From: Ilyomonas sp965219515
Lineage (GTDB): Bacteria; Bacteroidota; Bacteroidia; Chitinophagales; Chitinophagaceae
Length of the DNA: 64,000 nucleotides
Direction: 5' to 3'
Assembly (NCBI GenBank): GCA_965219515.1
Contig: OZ244776.1
Span: 2,604,001 to 2,668,000 of the forward strand
In this document: one piece after another, positions 27,064 through 36,880 of the stretch
Layout: each line of letters opens with the position of its first letter
How positions within the stretch are numbered: position 1 is the stretch's first letter
Notes under the pieces: model-generated
Told to the model about the DNA's origin: nothing
What the model saw: only the letters and a program-made list of their open reading frames with translations
Database searches by the model: none
Translations under genes and position numbers: made by a program

Positions 27064-28602
27064 ATGAAACTTTTTTTATTCCTTACTTTTTTTGTTATTG
27101 CGTTACAAAGCTTCGCTCAAACCGATGTATATAACATTACAAAGTATGGGGCGGTTGGAGATGATAAAACCATTAACACCAAAACCATTCAGCAAACCAT
27201 TGATGATTGCGCAGCCAAAGGCGGCGGTACGGTAATCGTTCCAACCGGCACTTTTATCAGCGGCACGCTGCATTTAAAAAGCAACATCAATCTTTATCTT
27301 GAAAGCGGCGCCATCCTGCGCGGCAGCGCAAACCTCAGCGATTACGAACCGTATGAAAAAATTCACTGGGGTTTGTTTTATACGCACGATGCAGAGAACA
27401 TCACCATCTCCGGCGAAGGTAATATTGATGGCAGCGGCGATTCGTTTTTTATAATGAATGAAGCCAAGAAGCTGCCGCCGGAAGCCACGCAATACACAAG
27501 ACAGAAAGATCATTTCCGCGATGTAACAAGTGGCATCGGCGATGGTCCGGTGGTGCCGAAAGACCGCCCTTACCAGATGCTCATTTTCAGCCATTGCAAA
27601 CGCGTAACCATTAAAGACGTGTTTATTACCAACTCGCCGTTCTGGTGCCTGCACCTTGCCGATTGCGATGCTGTAAACATAAGCGGCATCAGGCTTTGGA
27701 CAAATTTGTTAGCCCCGAATGCAGATGGCATTGACTTCACCAGTTGCACCAATGTAACCGTTTCCAATTGCGACATCCGCACGGGTGATGATGCACTTGT
27801 TTTCGTAGGCTACAATCATCATTTTGAAATACCCGGCTTCGATCATCTGCGGCATATTTCGGAAAACATAACGGTAACCAATTGCAATCTGCAATCAGCT
27901 TCGAGCGGTATCCGCATTGGTTTTTTAGACCAGAACACAGTTCGGAATATTCACATCAGCAACGTAAACATTACCAACTCGACGCGCGGCATCGGCATCT
28001 TTTTGCGCGACGAAGGTTCGCTGGAAAATATTACGTTTGACAATCTGTACATCGAAACCAGACTGCGCACCGGCGACTGGTGGGGAAACGGCGAGCCGAT
28101 TCATATTTCTATTGCCCGCGGCATTGATAAACCAATGAAACTGGGAAGCATCAGACACGTATTCTTTAATAACATTATCTGCAAAGCGGAAAACGGAATC
28201 TTGTTATTTGGCATTCCGGAAAGCGAGATTGAAGATGTTGTGTTTAAAAATATCCGCTTTGAATTAACCGACAGCAGGCTGAACGATGTTGCCGGCGGTA
28301 ATGTTGATTTGCGTGGCGCGTCGGCAGAAAAAAACGGTTTGTTTCAGAGCGATATTGCGGGCATTATGATGCGTTATATAAAAGACATTCGTTTGGAAGA
28401 TATATCGCTGCAATGGACGAATACGAGAATGCCTTATTTCACGCATGGCCTGCAGTTACATCATTTCAGTAATGTGGTAATAAAAGATTTTAGCGGCTCT
28501 GCATCGCCCGTTAATAAAACGGCATACCGCATTTATGCAGAAGATGGCATCGGGTTAAGCGTGGATAATAAGACAAGCGTGATGATGAAAAATGTAAAAT
28601 AA
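27064..28602 (+). CDS. Secreted GH28-type right-handed beta-helix glycosidase
   Basis: A 512-residue protein with signal peptide (MKLFLFLTFFVIALQSFAQ) and the YNITKYGAVGDDKTINTKTIQQTIDDCAAKGGGTV start typical of pectin-type beta helices (listed in parts: YGAVGDD, GGGTVIVPTGTF). GH28 active-site signatures are seen as NADGIDF and TGDDALV (the three aspartates), but the classic GHG and RIK motifs read SSGIRIG, with the histidine missing. It may hydrolyse galacturonan or another acidic side chain. Within a mannan locus it could act on pectin intermixed with glucomannan. Specificity is uncertain. Confidence 0.8.
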   Translation: MKLFLFLTFFVIALQSFAQTDVYNITKYGAVGDDKTINTKTIQQTIDDCAAKGGGTVIVPTGTFISGTLHLKSNINLYLESGAILRGSANLSDYEPYEKIHWGLFYTHDAENITISGEGNIDGSGDSFFIMNEAKKLPPEATQYTRQKDHFRDVTSGIGDGPVVPKDRPYQMLIFSHCKRVTIKDVFITNSPFWCLHLADCDAVNISGIRLWTNLLAPNADGIDFTSCTNVTVSNCDIRTGDDALVFVGYNHHFEIPGFDHLRHISENITVTNCNLQSASSGIRIGFLDQNTVRNIHISNVNITNSTRGIGIFLRDEGSLENITFDNLYIETRLRTGDWWGNGEPIHISIARGIDKPMKLGSIRHVFFNNIICKAENGILLFGIPESEIEDVVFKNIRFELTDSRLNDVAGGNVDLRGASAEKNGLFQSDIAGIMMRYIKDIRLEDISLQWTNTRMPYFTHGLQLHHFSNVVIKDFSGSASPVNKTAYRIYAEDGIGLSVDNKTSVMMKNVK

Positions 28603-28711
28603 AATCAGCCACGAAGGAGCGAATTTTTTTAACCAAAGAGAACAAAAGGTGTGTAAAGATTTTGCATGTTTTTCTTTGTTTCTTCACGTCTTAGCGGTAA
28701 AAAATAAACTT

Positions 28712-29803
28712 ATGGAATCATTCAATCAGAGACTGTTAATTGTTTCTCTTTTTTTCATCCCGTTGCTACCGCTTCAGGCACAGAAAAACACAACAGCCAC
28801 GCACTTCTTCGCTGCCAATAATAATTTCATTCAATATGTGGGAAGAATTGATTTTACCAACAAAAAATTACCGCGCTACTGGCAGCCCGGCGTATATGTA
28901 AAAGCGAAGTTTACAGGCACGTACTGCAATGTAATTGTAAACGATGAAATGCTGTGGGGCAAGAACCACAACTATCTTGAAATTGTAGTGGATGATACCG
29001 TTCTGCATCGTTTGCAAACCAAAGGAAAACGAGATACCATCCGCATTGCCAGCGGTTTGAAAGATGGCGTTCATACAATCTTAATTGCAAAAAATACAGA
29101 AGCGAATATTGGCTATCTGGAGTTTGTTGGTTTGCAGTGCAAAACTCTGCTGCCATTGCCTCCGAAGCCGGAGCGAAAAATGGAGTTCATCGGCAATTCA
29201 ATTACCTGCGGCGCCAGTGCCGATGCAAGTGAAGTGCCTTGTCATACCGGTGTCTGGCAGGACCAGCACAATGCTTATCTGGCCTACGGACCCACCACGG
29301 CGCGCAACCTGAACGCGCAATGGATTCTGTCGTCCGTATCAGGCATTGGTCTCATTCATAGCTGCTGCAACATGGACGTGGTGATGCCCCGGGTTTATGA
29401 TAATGTAAATATGCGCAACGCCAATGATAGTTTGAAATGGAACTTTAACAGTTATCAGCCGGATGTAATAACGATTTGTCTCGGGCAAAACGATGGCATA
29501 CAGGATTCAACACTTTTTTGTAGCGCCTATGTAACGTTTTTACAACGTCTTCGAAAAGAGTATCCGAAGGCGCAGGTCATTTGTTTAACCAGCCCGATGG
29601 CAGACAGCGTATTGGCGGCTTCTGAAAAGAATTATCTCACCGGCGTTGTACATTACATGAATGCTTCCGGCGATGATAAAGTGAGTCATTATTTTTTTCT
29701 GAAACGATATTTTCATGGCTGCGATTCGCATCCTGATGTGGCGGAACACAAAGAGATTGCCGGAGAGTTAACGGCTTATGTAAAGAATCTCATGAAGTGG
29801 TAA
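28712..29803 (+). CDS. SGNH/GDSL carbohydrate esterase, CE2-like
   Basis: With the ATG at 28712 the product is 363 residues with signal peptide (LLIVSLFFIPLLPLQAQ). An N-terminal beta-sandwich of about 130 residues (IQYVGRIDFTNKKLPRYWQP) precedes the esterase domain with block I FIGNSITCGASAD, block III CLGQND, and block V DSHPDVAEH carrying the catalytic Asp/His. This two-domain order is that of CE2 deacetylases, which remove acetyl groups from mannan and xylan oligosaccharides. It would remove O-acetyl groups that block mannanase. It sits between GH28 and GH9 in the same direction. Confidence 0.82.
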   Translation: MESFNQRLLIVSLFFIPLLPLQAQKNTTATHFFAANNNFIQYVGRIDFTNKKLPRYWQPGVYVKAKFTGTYCNVIVNDEMLWGKNHNYLEIVVDDTVLHRLQTKGKRDTIRIASGLKDGVHTILIAKNTEANIGYLEFVGLQCKTLLPLPPKPERKMEFIGNSITCGASADASEVPCHTGVWQDQHNAYLAYGPTTARNLNAQWILSSVSGIGLIHSCCNMDVVMPRVYDNVNMRNANDSLKWNFNSYQPDVITICLGQNDGIQDSTLFCSAYVTFLQRLRKEYPKAQVICLTSPMADSVLAASEKNYLTGVVHYMNASGDDKVSHYFFLKRYFHGCDSHPDVAEHKEIAGELTAYVKNLMKW

Positions 29804-29919
29804 TAATATATTGCTTTTGAAAATCTATGCTTTCTGTGAAGAGAAATATGTTGACAGCAACATTTTAATTATGGTAAAAAACGTGATTGTAAAAGCATAA
29901 TCCTGTTAATTGAACAACC

Positions 29920-31662
29920 ATGAAAAACACAGTTTTGTTGTTACTCTTTGCCGTTCTGTTTGCCGACGCATCTGCTCAAACCATTTTAGACAGCATAGCA
30001 TTAAACCAGCTTGGCTTTTACCCGAAGGCACCCAAAATTGCGGTGGTAAAAGGCAATACAAAAGCGGATTTATTTTACCTGATAAATGAACAAAATAAAG
30101 ACACGGTTTACAAAAGTGAATTGGGCAAAGAAATACAATCTGCCAATTCATCTACACGAACCCGTATTGCTGATTTCAGCAGGTTTGCAAAAAAAGGAGT
30201 TTATAAAATATACATTCCCGGTGTTGGCAATTCGTATTCTTTTACCATTGAAAAAAACGCAAACCAGCAAGCAGCCGTTGCTGCATTAAAAGGCTTTTAT
30301 TTTATGCGCTCCGATATGCCTCTGGAAGAAAAATATGCAGGCAAATGGCATCGTGCCGCCGGTCATCCGGATACGGCCGTTTTGGTACATTCTTCAGCCG
30401 CTTCTGACAAACGACCCGAAGGAACCATAATCGCAACGCCGGGCGGTTGGTACGACGCAGGCGATTACAATAAATATATCGTTAACAGCAGCATTACGAT
30501 GGGCACGTTGTTATCGGCTTATGAAGACTTCCCTTCTTACTTCGATACTTTATGCACAAACATTCCGGAAAGTAATGATGAAGTGCCCGATATTCTGAAT
30601 GAAACCATTTACAACCTGCGGTGGATGCTAACCATGCAAGACCCGAATGATGGCGGCGTTTACCACAAATGCACCAACGCCGCTTTCGATGGCATGGTGA
30701 TGCCGGGCGTTACCAAACTGCCACGCTACGTGGTGCAAAAAGGTACAGCCGCTACGCTTGATTTTGCCGCGGTAACGGCGCAGGCTGCACGCGTTCTTCA
30801 GAAATATAAAACCCAATTGCCGGGGCTTTCGGATAGCTGCTTACAAGCGTCGCAACGCGCCTGGCAATGGGCAAAACAATATCCTGATTCCGCTTATGAT
30901 CAAAATGCAAACAATCAAAAATTCCTGCCCGCCATTACCACCGGCGATTACGGCGATTCCCATTTTTCGGATGAATGGTTTTGGGCTGCCTGCGAACTGT
31001 ATGCAACAACGCACAACGAGATGTACTGGCAAAAAATTTCTCAAACGGTCTCCTCTTCCATCACACTTCCTTCCTGGAGCAGTGTACATGCGTTGGGAAT
31101 TTATACGTTATTGAGAACTCATTCTGTAAAACATGCAGCAGAAATAAACGAAAGCAAAAAAGCGGTAACAACTTTTGCCGGTCATTTTCTTCAAAAGCAG
31201 GACAGCACTGCGTTTCAAACCGTGATGGGCGGCTTGGCACATGACTTTAGCTGGGGCAGCAATGCAAATGCCGCCAACGAGAGCATTGCACTTATCAACG
31301 CTTATTTCATTACCAAAGAAAAAAAATATATAGCCGGAGCGTTAAGCAATCTGGATTATATATTAGGTAGGAATGCAACGGGTTATTGTTTTATTACGGG
31401 CATCGGCTCTCACAGTACCTTGCATCCGCATCATCGCCCCTCTGTTGCGGATAATATTGAAGAGCCTGTTCCCGGACTAATGGCAGGCGGTCCCAATCCC
31501 GGTCGTCAGGACAAATGTTTTTATCCATACACCGAACCGGAAACAGCCTATGTGGACAGCGATTGCGCATACGCCAGCAACGAAATTGCCATCAACTGGA
31601 ATGCACCTCTGGTGTATCTTGCCAATGCCATAGAAGCATTGCAAGAGAATTTTGATTTCTGA
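29920..31662 (+). CDS. Glycoside hydrolase family 9 endo-beta-glucanase
   Basis: A 580-residue secreted enzyme with signal peptide (MKNTVLLLLFAVLFADASAQ). An N-terminal Ig-like CelD_N domain (25-115, LNQLGFYPKAPKIAVV) leads to the (alpha/alpha)6 GH9 catalytic domain, with the catalytic base region GGWYDAGDYNKY (D179, D182), the HPHHRPS motif, and proton donor E555 in YASNEIAINWNAP. It hydrolyses beta-1,4-glucan or glucomannan in the periplasm or at the surface. Last gene of the plus-strand run; it extends the locus beyond pure mannan to glucan-containing chains. Confidence 0.93.
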   Translation: MKNTVLLLLFAVLFADASAQTILDSIALNQLGFYPKAPKIAVVKGNTKADLFYLINEQNKDTVYKSELGKEIQSANSSTRTRIADFSRFAKKGVYKIYIPGVGNSYSFTIEKNANQQAAVAALKGFYFMRSDMPLEEKYAGKWHRAAGHPDTAVLVHSSAASDKRPEGTIIATPGGWYDAGDYNKYIVNSSITMGTLLSAYEDFPSYFDTLCTNIPESNDEVPDILNETIYNLRWMLTMQDPNDGGVYHKCTNAAFDGMVMPGVTKLPRYVVQKGTAATLDFAAVTAQAARVLQKYKTQLPGLSDSCLQASQRAWQWAKQYPDSAYDQNANNQKFLPAITTGDYGDSHFSDEWFWAACELYATTHNEMYWQKISQTVSSSITLPSWSSVHALGIYTLLRTHSVKHAAEINESKKAVTTFAGHFLQKQDSTAFQTVMGGLAHDFSWGSNANAANESIALINAYFITKEKKYIAGALSNLDYILGRNATGYCFITGIGSHSTLHPHHRPSVADNIEEPVPGLMAGGPNPGRQDKCFYPYTEPETAYVDSDCAYASNEIAINWNAPLVYLANAIEALQENFDF

Positions 31663-31721
31663 TTTACCAGACAAATAAATAAGCACTTATTTTATCATTT
31701 TTCATTTTGCCACGCAACCGA

Positions 31722-31835
31722 TTAATTTGTTGGTCCCGGCGGCTGATCGTTGGTTTCTCTCTGGCGTTTACCTTTTTTTGAAAACCAGCTGATTGCTACG
31801 ATGATAACGATAATGACGGCGGCTCCTATAAACAT
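31722..31835 (-). CDS. Very small single-pass membrane protein (37 residues)
   Basis: The reverse strand encodes MFIGAAVIIVIIVAISWFSK then a basic and polar tail (KGKRQRETNDQPPGPTN) and stop. One hydrophobic helix of about 17 residues is followed by lysines and arginines, so the tail should face the cytoplasm. It is too short for most gene callers. Amino acid pattern and a proper start and stop support a real gene, but no homologue is known to me and no ribosome site could be judged. Confidence 0.45.
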   Translation of the reverse strand: MFIGAAVIIVIIVAISWFSKKGKRQRETNDQPPGPTN

Positions 31836-32306
31836 GATGTGATGATTTATAACGTGAATAATGTTTGAAATTTGACAAACACTATACCGTTATGTAATGT
31901 TCCTAACTCTACTTACAGGATGCGCAAAATCATTTGGATAATAAAACCGGTATAAATCGTTTTATCGAAACGCAATCAATGTCAGCTTAGCTTTCAACAT
32001 CACAACATCAAATATTTGCAATAGTCAATTGGTATAACATAATGGGTTGAAACATAAAAACTCCATAGAATAAAAAACAGCATTAAGTACGTTTAACCTA
32101 AACAAGTTGAATATTCCGGATGGTGTTCTCACCATCCGGTAGCAGCTATCGGCGGTGTATTCCCACCTGCCGAAATGTGATGAAATTTAAGTTACATTAT
32201 ATTGAGAGCAACAAGAATACTATGTGAAATTTGTTATCTGTAAAATTTATCAGTGTTGCCTCTGAAAAAGCAAAACAGTTTTTCCTTCTTTAATGTATTA
32301 AACAGT
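31836..32306. other. Gene-free interval with a strong hairpin
   Basis: About 470 bases between the small membrane protein and the RND pump 3' end. At 32116-32139 a perfect 10-bp stem, CCGGATGGTG and its complement, closes a TTCT loop. A second GC-rich dyad (CGGCGGTG ... CCACCTGCCG, about 32150-32172) follows. There is no T-run, so a terminator is unlikely. The surroundings are AT-rich, so these GC-rich dyads stand out; they may be a small structured RNA or a mobile repeat remnant. Confidence 0.5.
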
Positions 32307-35300
32307 TTACTTTTTCTTTTTATCATCCGGCGGCATATCATAAGGAATACCTTGTTCAGCTTCCAGCGTTTTTAATTTCAAAACTTCCAATTGCCTTTTG
32401 CTGTAAGCAATTTTAGAAATCATCATAAACAAGGCAGGCACAATAAAAATCCCGATTGATGTAGCCGCCAGCATTCCACCCAGCACCGTCCAGCCAATGG
32501 TAGCACGCGCCACACCGCTTGCTCCGGTTGCGAACGCAAGCGGCAATACGCCCAGAATAAAAGCCAGTGATGTCATAATAATCGGGCGCAAACGCAGCTT
32601 TACGGCTTCTAAGGTAGCCGGCAACAATGCCATGCCGTTATCTACTCTTTCTTTGGCAAACTCAACAATCAGAATGGCATTTTTAGCCGCCAGCCCGATG
32701 AGTGTTATTAAACCGATTTGCGCATACACATTATTTGTCAGCCGCGGTATCAGCGTTAAAGTAAGAATGGCTCCAAACACACCGATAGGAACCGCAAGTA
32801 GTACCGAAAAAGGTACCGACCAGCTTTCGTATAAAGCTGCCAGAAACAAGAACACAAACAAAATAGACAATGCAAAAATGGTGGTTGATGCGTTGCCACT
32901 CTGCACTTCCTGCCGGCTTAAGCCGCTGAAATCGAAACCATATCCTTCCGGCAGCACCTCTGCAGCTACTTCGCGCAGCGCCGCAATGGCATCGCCCGAA
33001 CTGTATCCCGGCTTTGTGCCACCGTTTATTTCGGCCGTACGGAAAAGATTATAATGCGAGATGAGCGGCGCGCTCTCTGCTACCTGATAACTAACAAGCG
33101 TACTTAACGGCAGCATTGTTCCGGCAGAATTGCGCACATAATACTGAGATAAATCACTGATGTTTGCCCGGTAAGAAGTGTCAGCCTGCGCCACAACACG
33201 AAAGTTTCTTCCATACGCCGTAAAATCGTTTACGTAGCGGCTTCCCAGCAGGGTTTGCATCGTATTATAAACATCGCTGAGCGATACGCCTAATTTTTTA
33301 CATTTTTCACGGTCAACATTCAGGTTATAGTTTGGTGTGTTTGCCGTAAAAAAAGTAAAAACGCCGGCCAGTTCCGGCCGCTGGTTAGCAGCCGCCAGAA
33401 AGCTTTGCACAGTTTTCTGAAACTGCGGCAGGCTGTCTGTAGATTCCCGTTGCTGCAGTTCAAACGTAAAACCGCCGGTTTGTCCCAATCCCGGAATGGA
33501 TGGCGGCGAAACAACAATGATATTAGCGCCCTTTATGGAAGAAAATTTCTTTTGCAGCGTAGCCTGCAAACCTGTTGCCACCAGCGAATCGCTTTTACGT
33601 TCGCCCCAGGGCTTCAACAGACAAAAGATGGTGCCGCTGTTGGTTTTGGAAGCGCCTGTGATACCGTTAAAGCCGCCAAGCGCAGCAAAGTGCATAATTC
33701 CTTTTGTGTTTGTCAATATATTCATCATGCTGTCTAATACCTGCAGACTGCGCGAAGTAGAAGAAGCTTCAGGTAGCTCATAAGTCATAATTAAACGCCC
33801 TTCATCTTCCGATGGCACAAAACCGGTTGGCTTGCTTCTGAACAGGAAAAAAATGGCTACAAACAAACAAATGAGAAACACAACCACATACTTAGCCCCT
33901 TTGATTACTTTTCTTACAGCAACCGTATATCTGAGCGTTACCCTGCCAAACCAGTCGTTGAATTTTGCAAAGAATTTATTCAATCCTTTGGCTTCCTCTT
34001 TTTTGGGCGTCGGACGCAGCATCAGCGAACACAAAGCCGGTGTAAGCGACAAAGCGACAAGCGCCGAAATCAACACGGATATGGCAATGGTAATAGCAAA
34101 CTGCTGATATAGTCTTCCAATGATGCCCGGTATGAATCCGGCGGGAACAAATACGGCGGCCAGTATCAGCGCAATGGCGATTACCGGACCGGAGATTTCT
34201 TCCATTGCCCTGTGGGTTGCCTCCCGCGCCGAAAGATTTTCGGTATCAATATAATTCTGCACGGCTTCCACCACCACGATAGCATCATCCACCACAATAC
34301 CAATAGCGAGCACAAAGCCAAACATGGTAAGCGTATTGATGGTAAAGCCGAGTGGTATAAAAAAAGCAAAAGTGCCGATAATAGAAACCGGTATTGCAAG
34401 CACCGGTATCAGCGTGGCGCGCCAGTTTTGCAGAAACAGAAATACCACAACGGTTACAAGCCCCAATGCAATAAGCAGTGTATTAACCACTTCTTTAATA
34501 GACACCCTCACCACCGTTACCGATTCAAAAGGCACCATGTAATCTATGTCTTTCGGAAACGATTTTTTTAGTTGCTCCATCTGGTCAACCACGCCCTTAG
34601 CCACATCCAGCGCATTACTGCCGGGTTGCTGGTAAATTAAGAGGTAAGAAGCTCTTTTTTTGTCAACAAACGAATTGCTGTTATAGCTGAATTTACCTAA
34701 CTGCACGCGGGCAACATCTTTTAGATACACGATAGAACCATCTTCAGGGCGGGTGCGGATAATTACATTTTTGAATTGATCTTCGGTACTAAGACGGCTG
34801 TTTGTTCTCACCGTATATTCAAACGCCTGCGAGCTAAGCTGCGGTGAAGAACCGATTGAACCGGCCGAGATTTGCACATTCTGTTCCTGAAGGGCAGCTA
34901 CCACTTCATTTGTTGTAATACCAAGTTGCGCCAGTTTATCGGGGTTCAGCCATACGCGCATACTAAAATCATCGGCACGCGTAAAAATATCGCCTACTCC
35001 GTTTACCCGCTTCAGCGCATCCTGTACATAAATATTGGTATAATTATCTACAAACGAAACGCCGTGCGTACCGTTGGGCGAATACATGGCGACAAGCATT
35101 AAAATACTCGGATTTCTTTTGCGGGTTACAATGCCAAGGCGGGTTACATCAGACGGTATTTGTGGTGTGGCAATGCTAACGCGGTTTTGAATATCAAGCG
35201 CAGCAATATCCGGATCGGTGCCTACTTTCAGCGAAACGGTAATGGCAGATCGCCCGTCGTTGGTGCTGTTGCTTGATATGTAATCCATGCCCGGCGTACC

Positions 35301-35513
35301 GTTTACCTGTGTTTCAATGGGTGTAGTTACGGTTTGCTCTACGGTTTGCGCATCGGCGCCGGTAAAGTTTGCCTGCACCTGCACCGTAGGCGGCGTAATC
35401 TCGGGATATTGGCTGATGGCGAGGTTGAGTATGGCAAGTACGCCCAGCAACACGATTACCACCGAAATCACTATCGCCGTTACCGGTCTTCTGATAAAAG
35501 TATCTGCAATCAT
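32307..35513 (-). CDS. RND multidrug efflux pump, inner membrane permease (AcrB/MexB type)
   Basis: A 1068-residue HAE1-type RND permease with 12 transmembrane helices and two large periplasmic loops. It starts MIADTFIRRPVTAIVISVVI. Helix 4 carries the proton-relay aspartates (AIGIVVDDAIVVVEAV), and the internal repeat is visible as the helices around residues 870-1020 (GLAAKNAILIVEFA). It exports drugs, dyes or bile-like compounds from periplasm to outside by proton antiport. It forms a minus-strand operon with the adaptor (139 bp upstream) and the TolC-type channel. Substrate cannot be predicted. Confidence 0.95.
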   Translation of the reverse strand: MIADTFIRRPVTAIVISVVIVLLGVLAILNLAISQYPEITPPTVQVQANFTGADAQTVEQTVTTPIETQVNGTPGMDYISSNSTNDGRSAITVSLKVGTDPDIAALDIQNRVSIATPQIPSDVTRLGIVTRKRNPSILMLVAMYSPNGTHGVSFVDNYTNIYVQDALKRVNGVGDIFTRADDFSMRVWLNPDKLAQLGITTNEVVAALQEQNVQISAGSIGSSPQLSSQAFEYTVRTNSRLSTEDQFKNVIIRTRPEDGSIVYLKDVARVQLGKFSYNSNSFVDKKRASYLLIYQQPGSNALDVAKGVVDQMEQLKKSFPKDIDYMVPFESVTVVRVSIKEVVNTLLIALGLVTVVVFLFLQNWRATLIPVLAIPVSIIGTFAFFIPLGFTINTLTMFGFVLAIGIVVDDAIVVVEAVQNYIDTENLSAREATHRAMEEISGPVIAIALILAAVFVPAGFIPGIIGRLYQQFAITIAISVLISALVALSLTPALCSLMLRPTPKKEEAKGLNKFFAKFNDWFGRVTLRYTVAVRKVIKGAKYVVVFLICLFVAIFFLFRSKPTGFVPSEDEGRLIMTYELPEASSTSRSLQVLDSMMNILTNTKGIMHFAALGGFNGITGASKTNSGTIFCLLKPWGERKSDSLVATGLQATLQKKFSSIKGANIIVVSPPSIPGLGQTGGFTFELQQRESTDSLPQFQKTVQSFLAAANQRPELAGVFTFFTANTPNYNLNVDREKCKKLGVSLSDVYNTMQTLLGSRYVNDFTAYGRNFRVVAQADTSYRANISDLSQYYVRNSAGTMLPLSTLVSYQVAESAPLISHYNLFRTAEINGGTKPGYSSGDAIAALREVAAEVLPEGYGFDFSGLSRQEVQSGNASTTIFALSILFVFLFLAALYESWSVPFSVLLAVPIGVFGAILTLTLIPRLTNNVYAQIGLITLIGLAAKNAILIVEFAKERVDNGMALLPATLEAVKLRLRPIIMTSLAFILGVLPLAFATGASGVARATIGWTVLGGMLAATSIGIFIVPALFMMISKIAYSKRQLEVLKLKTLEAEQGIPYDMPPDDKKKK

Positions 35514-35652
35514 GTTGAATCTTTTTGATTTGAAAGCGATTGGCTTTTAGCCGTTAGCAATTCGCTATCAGCTTTCAGTTTTGTTTTCCGTATTATGTAT
35601 TATGTAGTAAGATGAAAGAAGTATTTTGCTAATGATGAAAGCTGACAGCTAA

Positions 35653-36828
35653 CTACTTCTTTGCCGAATCGGTAGCTGCCGCTTTTTGCCCGTTTTGCAT
35701 ATGCGTAGAATCGGTTCCGCCTGTTTTTACCTTCACGCCGTCTTTCAGCTTTTGCACGCCTTCGGTTACAATGGTTTCACCACCTTTCAATCCCGACTTT
35801 ACAATCACGTTTTCATTAATACGTCTGCCGATCACTATCTTCTTTTCTACCACCTTGCTGCTGTCGCCCACCACATATACAAAGTATTCGCCCATTTGTT
35901 CAATTACCGATTTAAACGGGATCAAAACTTGTTTTTCGTTGGCATTGTCATTTTTCACTCTTGCCTTACAGGTCATGCCCGGGCGCAGCGTGAGGTCTTT
36001 GTTCGGAAATGTCAACCTTACTTTAATGGTTCCGGTTTGCGGGTCAATGGCGCGGTCAATCAGGTAAATCTGGCCGGTCATTTTATATTCATACCCATCC
36101 GGCAGGCTGATGGTAAATACAGAATCTGCGGGGTTGGTTCCGTTTTTCCGAAGCTGTACAAAGCGTTGGAGGTCTTTTTCATCTATGGGAAAATCTACTG
36201 CAATCGGGTTATCGGAAGAAACCGTGTTAAGAACGGTGCTGCCCGGCGATACCGACGCGCCATATTTTACCTGCGAGATGCCGATGGTTCCGCTGACAGG
36301 CGCATAAATGGTAGCGTATTTCAGGCTGGTTTGCACGGCATTTACATTTGCCATTTGCGCCGCTACCTGGCTTTTGGCACTGTTTAAATCGGCAATGCTA
36401 TGCTCTAATACCTGACGGGCAATGGCATCCTGCTCGGCAAGCTGCTGGTAGCGGTCGGCATCCTGCTGGGCACGCGCCTGGTTGGCTTTGGCTACATTAA
36501 GGTTGGCAACGGCCTGCTCGTATTGACCACGGTATTGCTGCTGGTCTATGGTGTATAATTTTTCGCCCTTAGCAACATGCTGACCATCCTTAAAAAATAT
36601 ACCGGTAATGTAACCCGATACCTGCGGTCGGATTTCAATTTCACTAAACGCCGTAACGGTTGCCGGATATTCGTCAAAATAAACGGCTGTTGTGTCTTTC
36701 ACCTTTGCTACCCCAACCGGCACCTCAGGTGGCGGCTGATTTTTTTTTGCGTCTTCTTTTTTACCGCCACAGGCTGCAAAATTTAGCGCTATTAATCCGT
36801 AAACAAAATATTTCATCTTACTAAACAT
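35653..36828 (-). CDS. RND efflux periplasmic adaptor (membrane fusion protein), lipoprotein
   Basis: A 391-residue lipoprotein (LIALNFAACGGK lipobox). Order: barrel-sandwich/lipoyl half (YPATVTAFSEIEIRPQVSGY), long helical hairpin of about 60 residues rich in Gln and Ala (GQYEQAVANLNVAKANQARA), second lipoyl half (YAPVSGTIGISQVKYGASVS), beta-barrel and membrane-proximal domains. It bridges the RND pump and the outer-membrane channel. The C-terminal tail is Lys/Thr/Ala-rich. The gene lies between the TolC-type gene and the pump, all on the minus strand. Confidence 0.94.
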   Translation of the reverse strand: MFSKMKYFVYGLIALNFAACGGKKEDAKKNQPPPEVPVGVAKVKDTTAVYFDEYPATVTAFSEIEIRPQVSGYITGIFFKDGQHVAKGEKLYTIDQQQYRGQYEQAVANLNVAKANQARAQQDADRYQQLAEQDAIARQVLEHSIADLNSAKSQVAAQMANVNAVQTSLKYATIYAPVSGTIGISQVKYGASVSPGSTVLNTVSSDNPIAVDFPIDEKDLQRFVQLRKNGTNPADSVFTISLPDGYEYKMTGQIYLIDRAIDPQTGTIKVRLTFPNKDLTLRPGMTCKARVKNDNANEKQVLIPFKSVIEQMGEYFVYVVGDSSKVVEKKIVIGRRINENVIVKSGLKGGETIVTEGVQKLKDGVKVKTGGTDSTHMQNGQKAAATDSAKK

Positions 36829-36880
36829 ACTTTTGAAAAATGTTGACTATTAACTTACATCAAACAGCGCTATTCCTTAA

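Noticed and set aside
32116..32139. Hairpin considered as terminator of the pump operon
   Set aside because: No T-run on either strand and it is about 170 bases beyond the pump stop.
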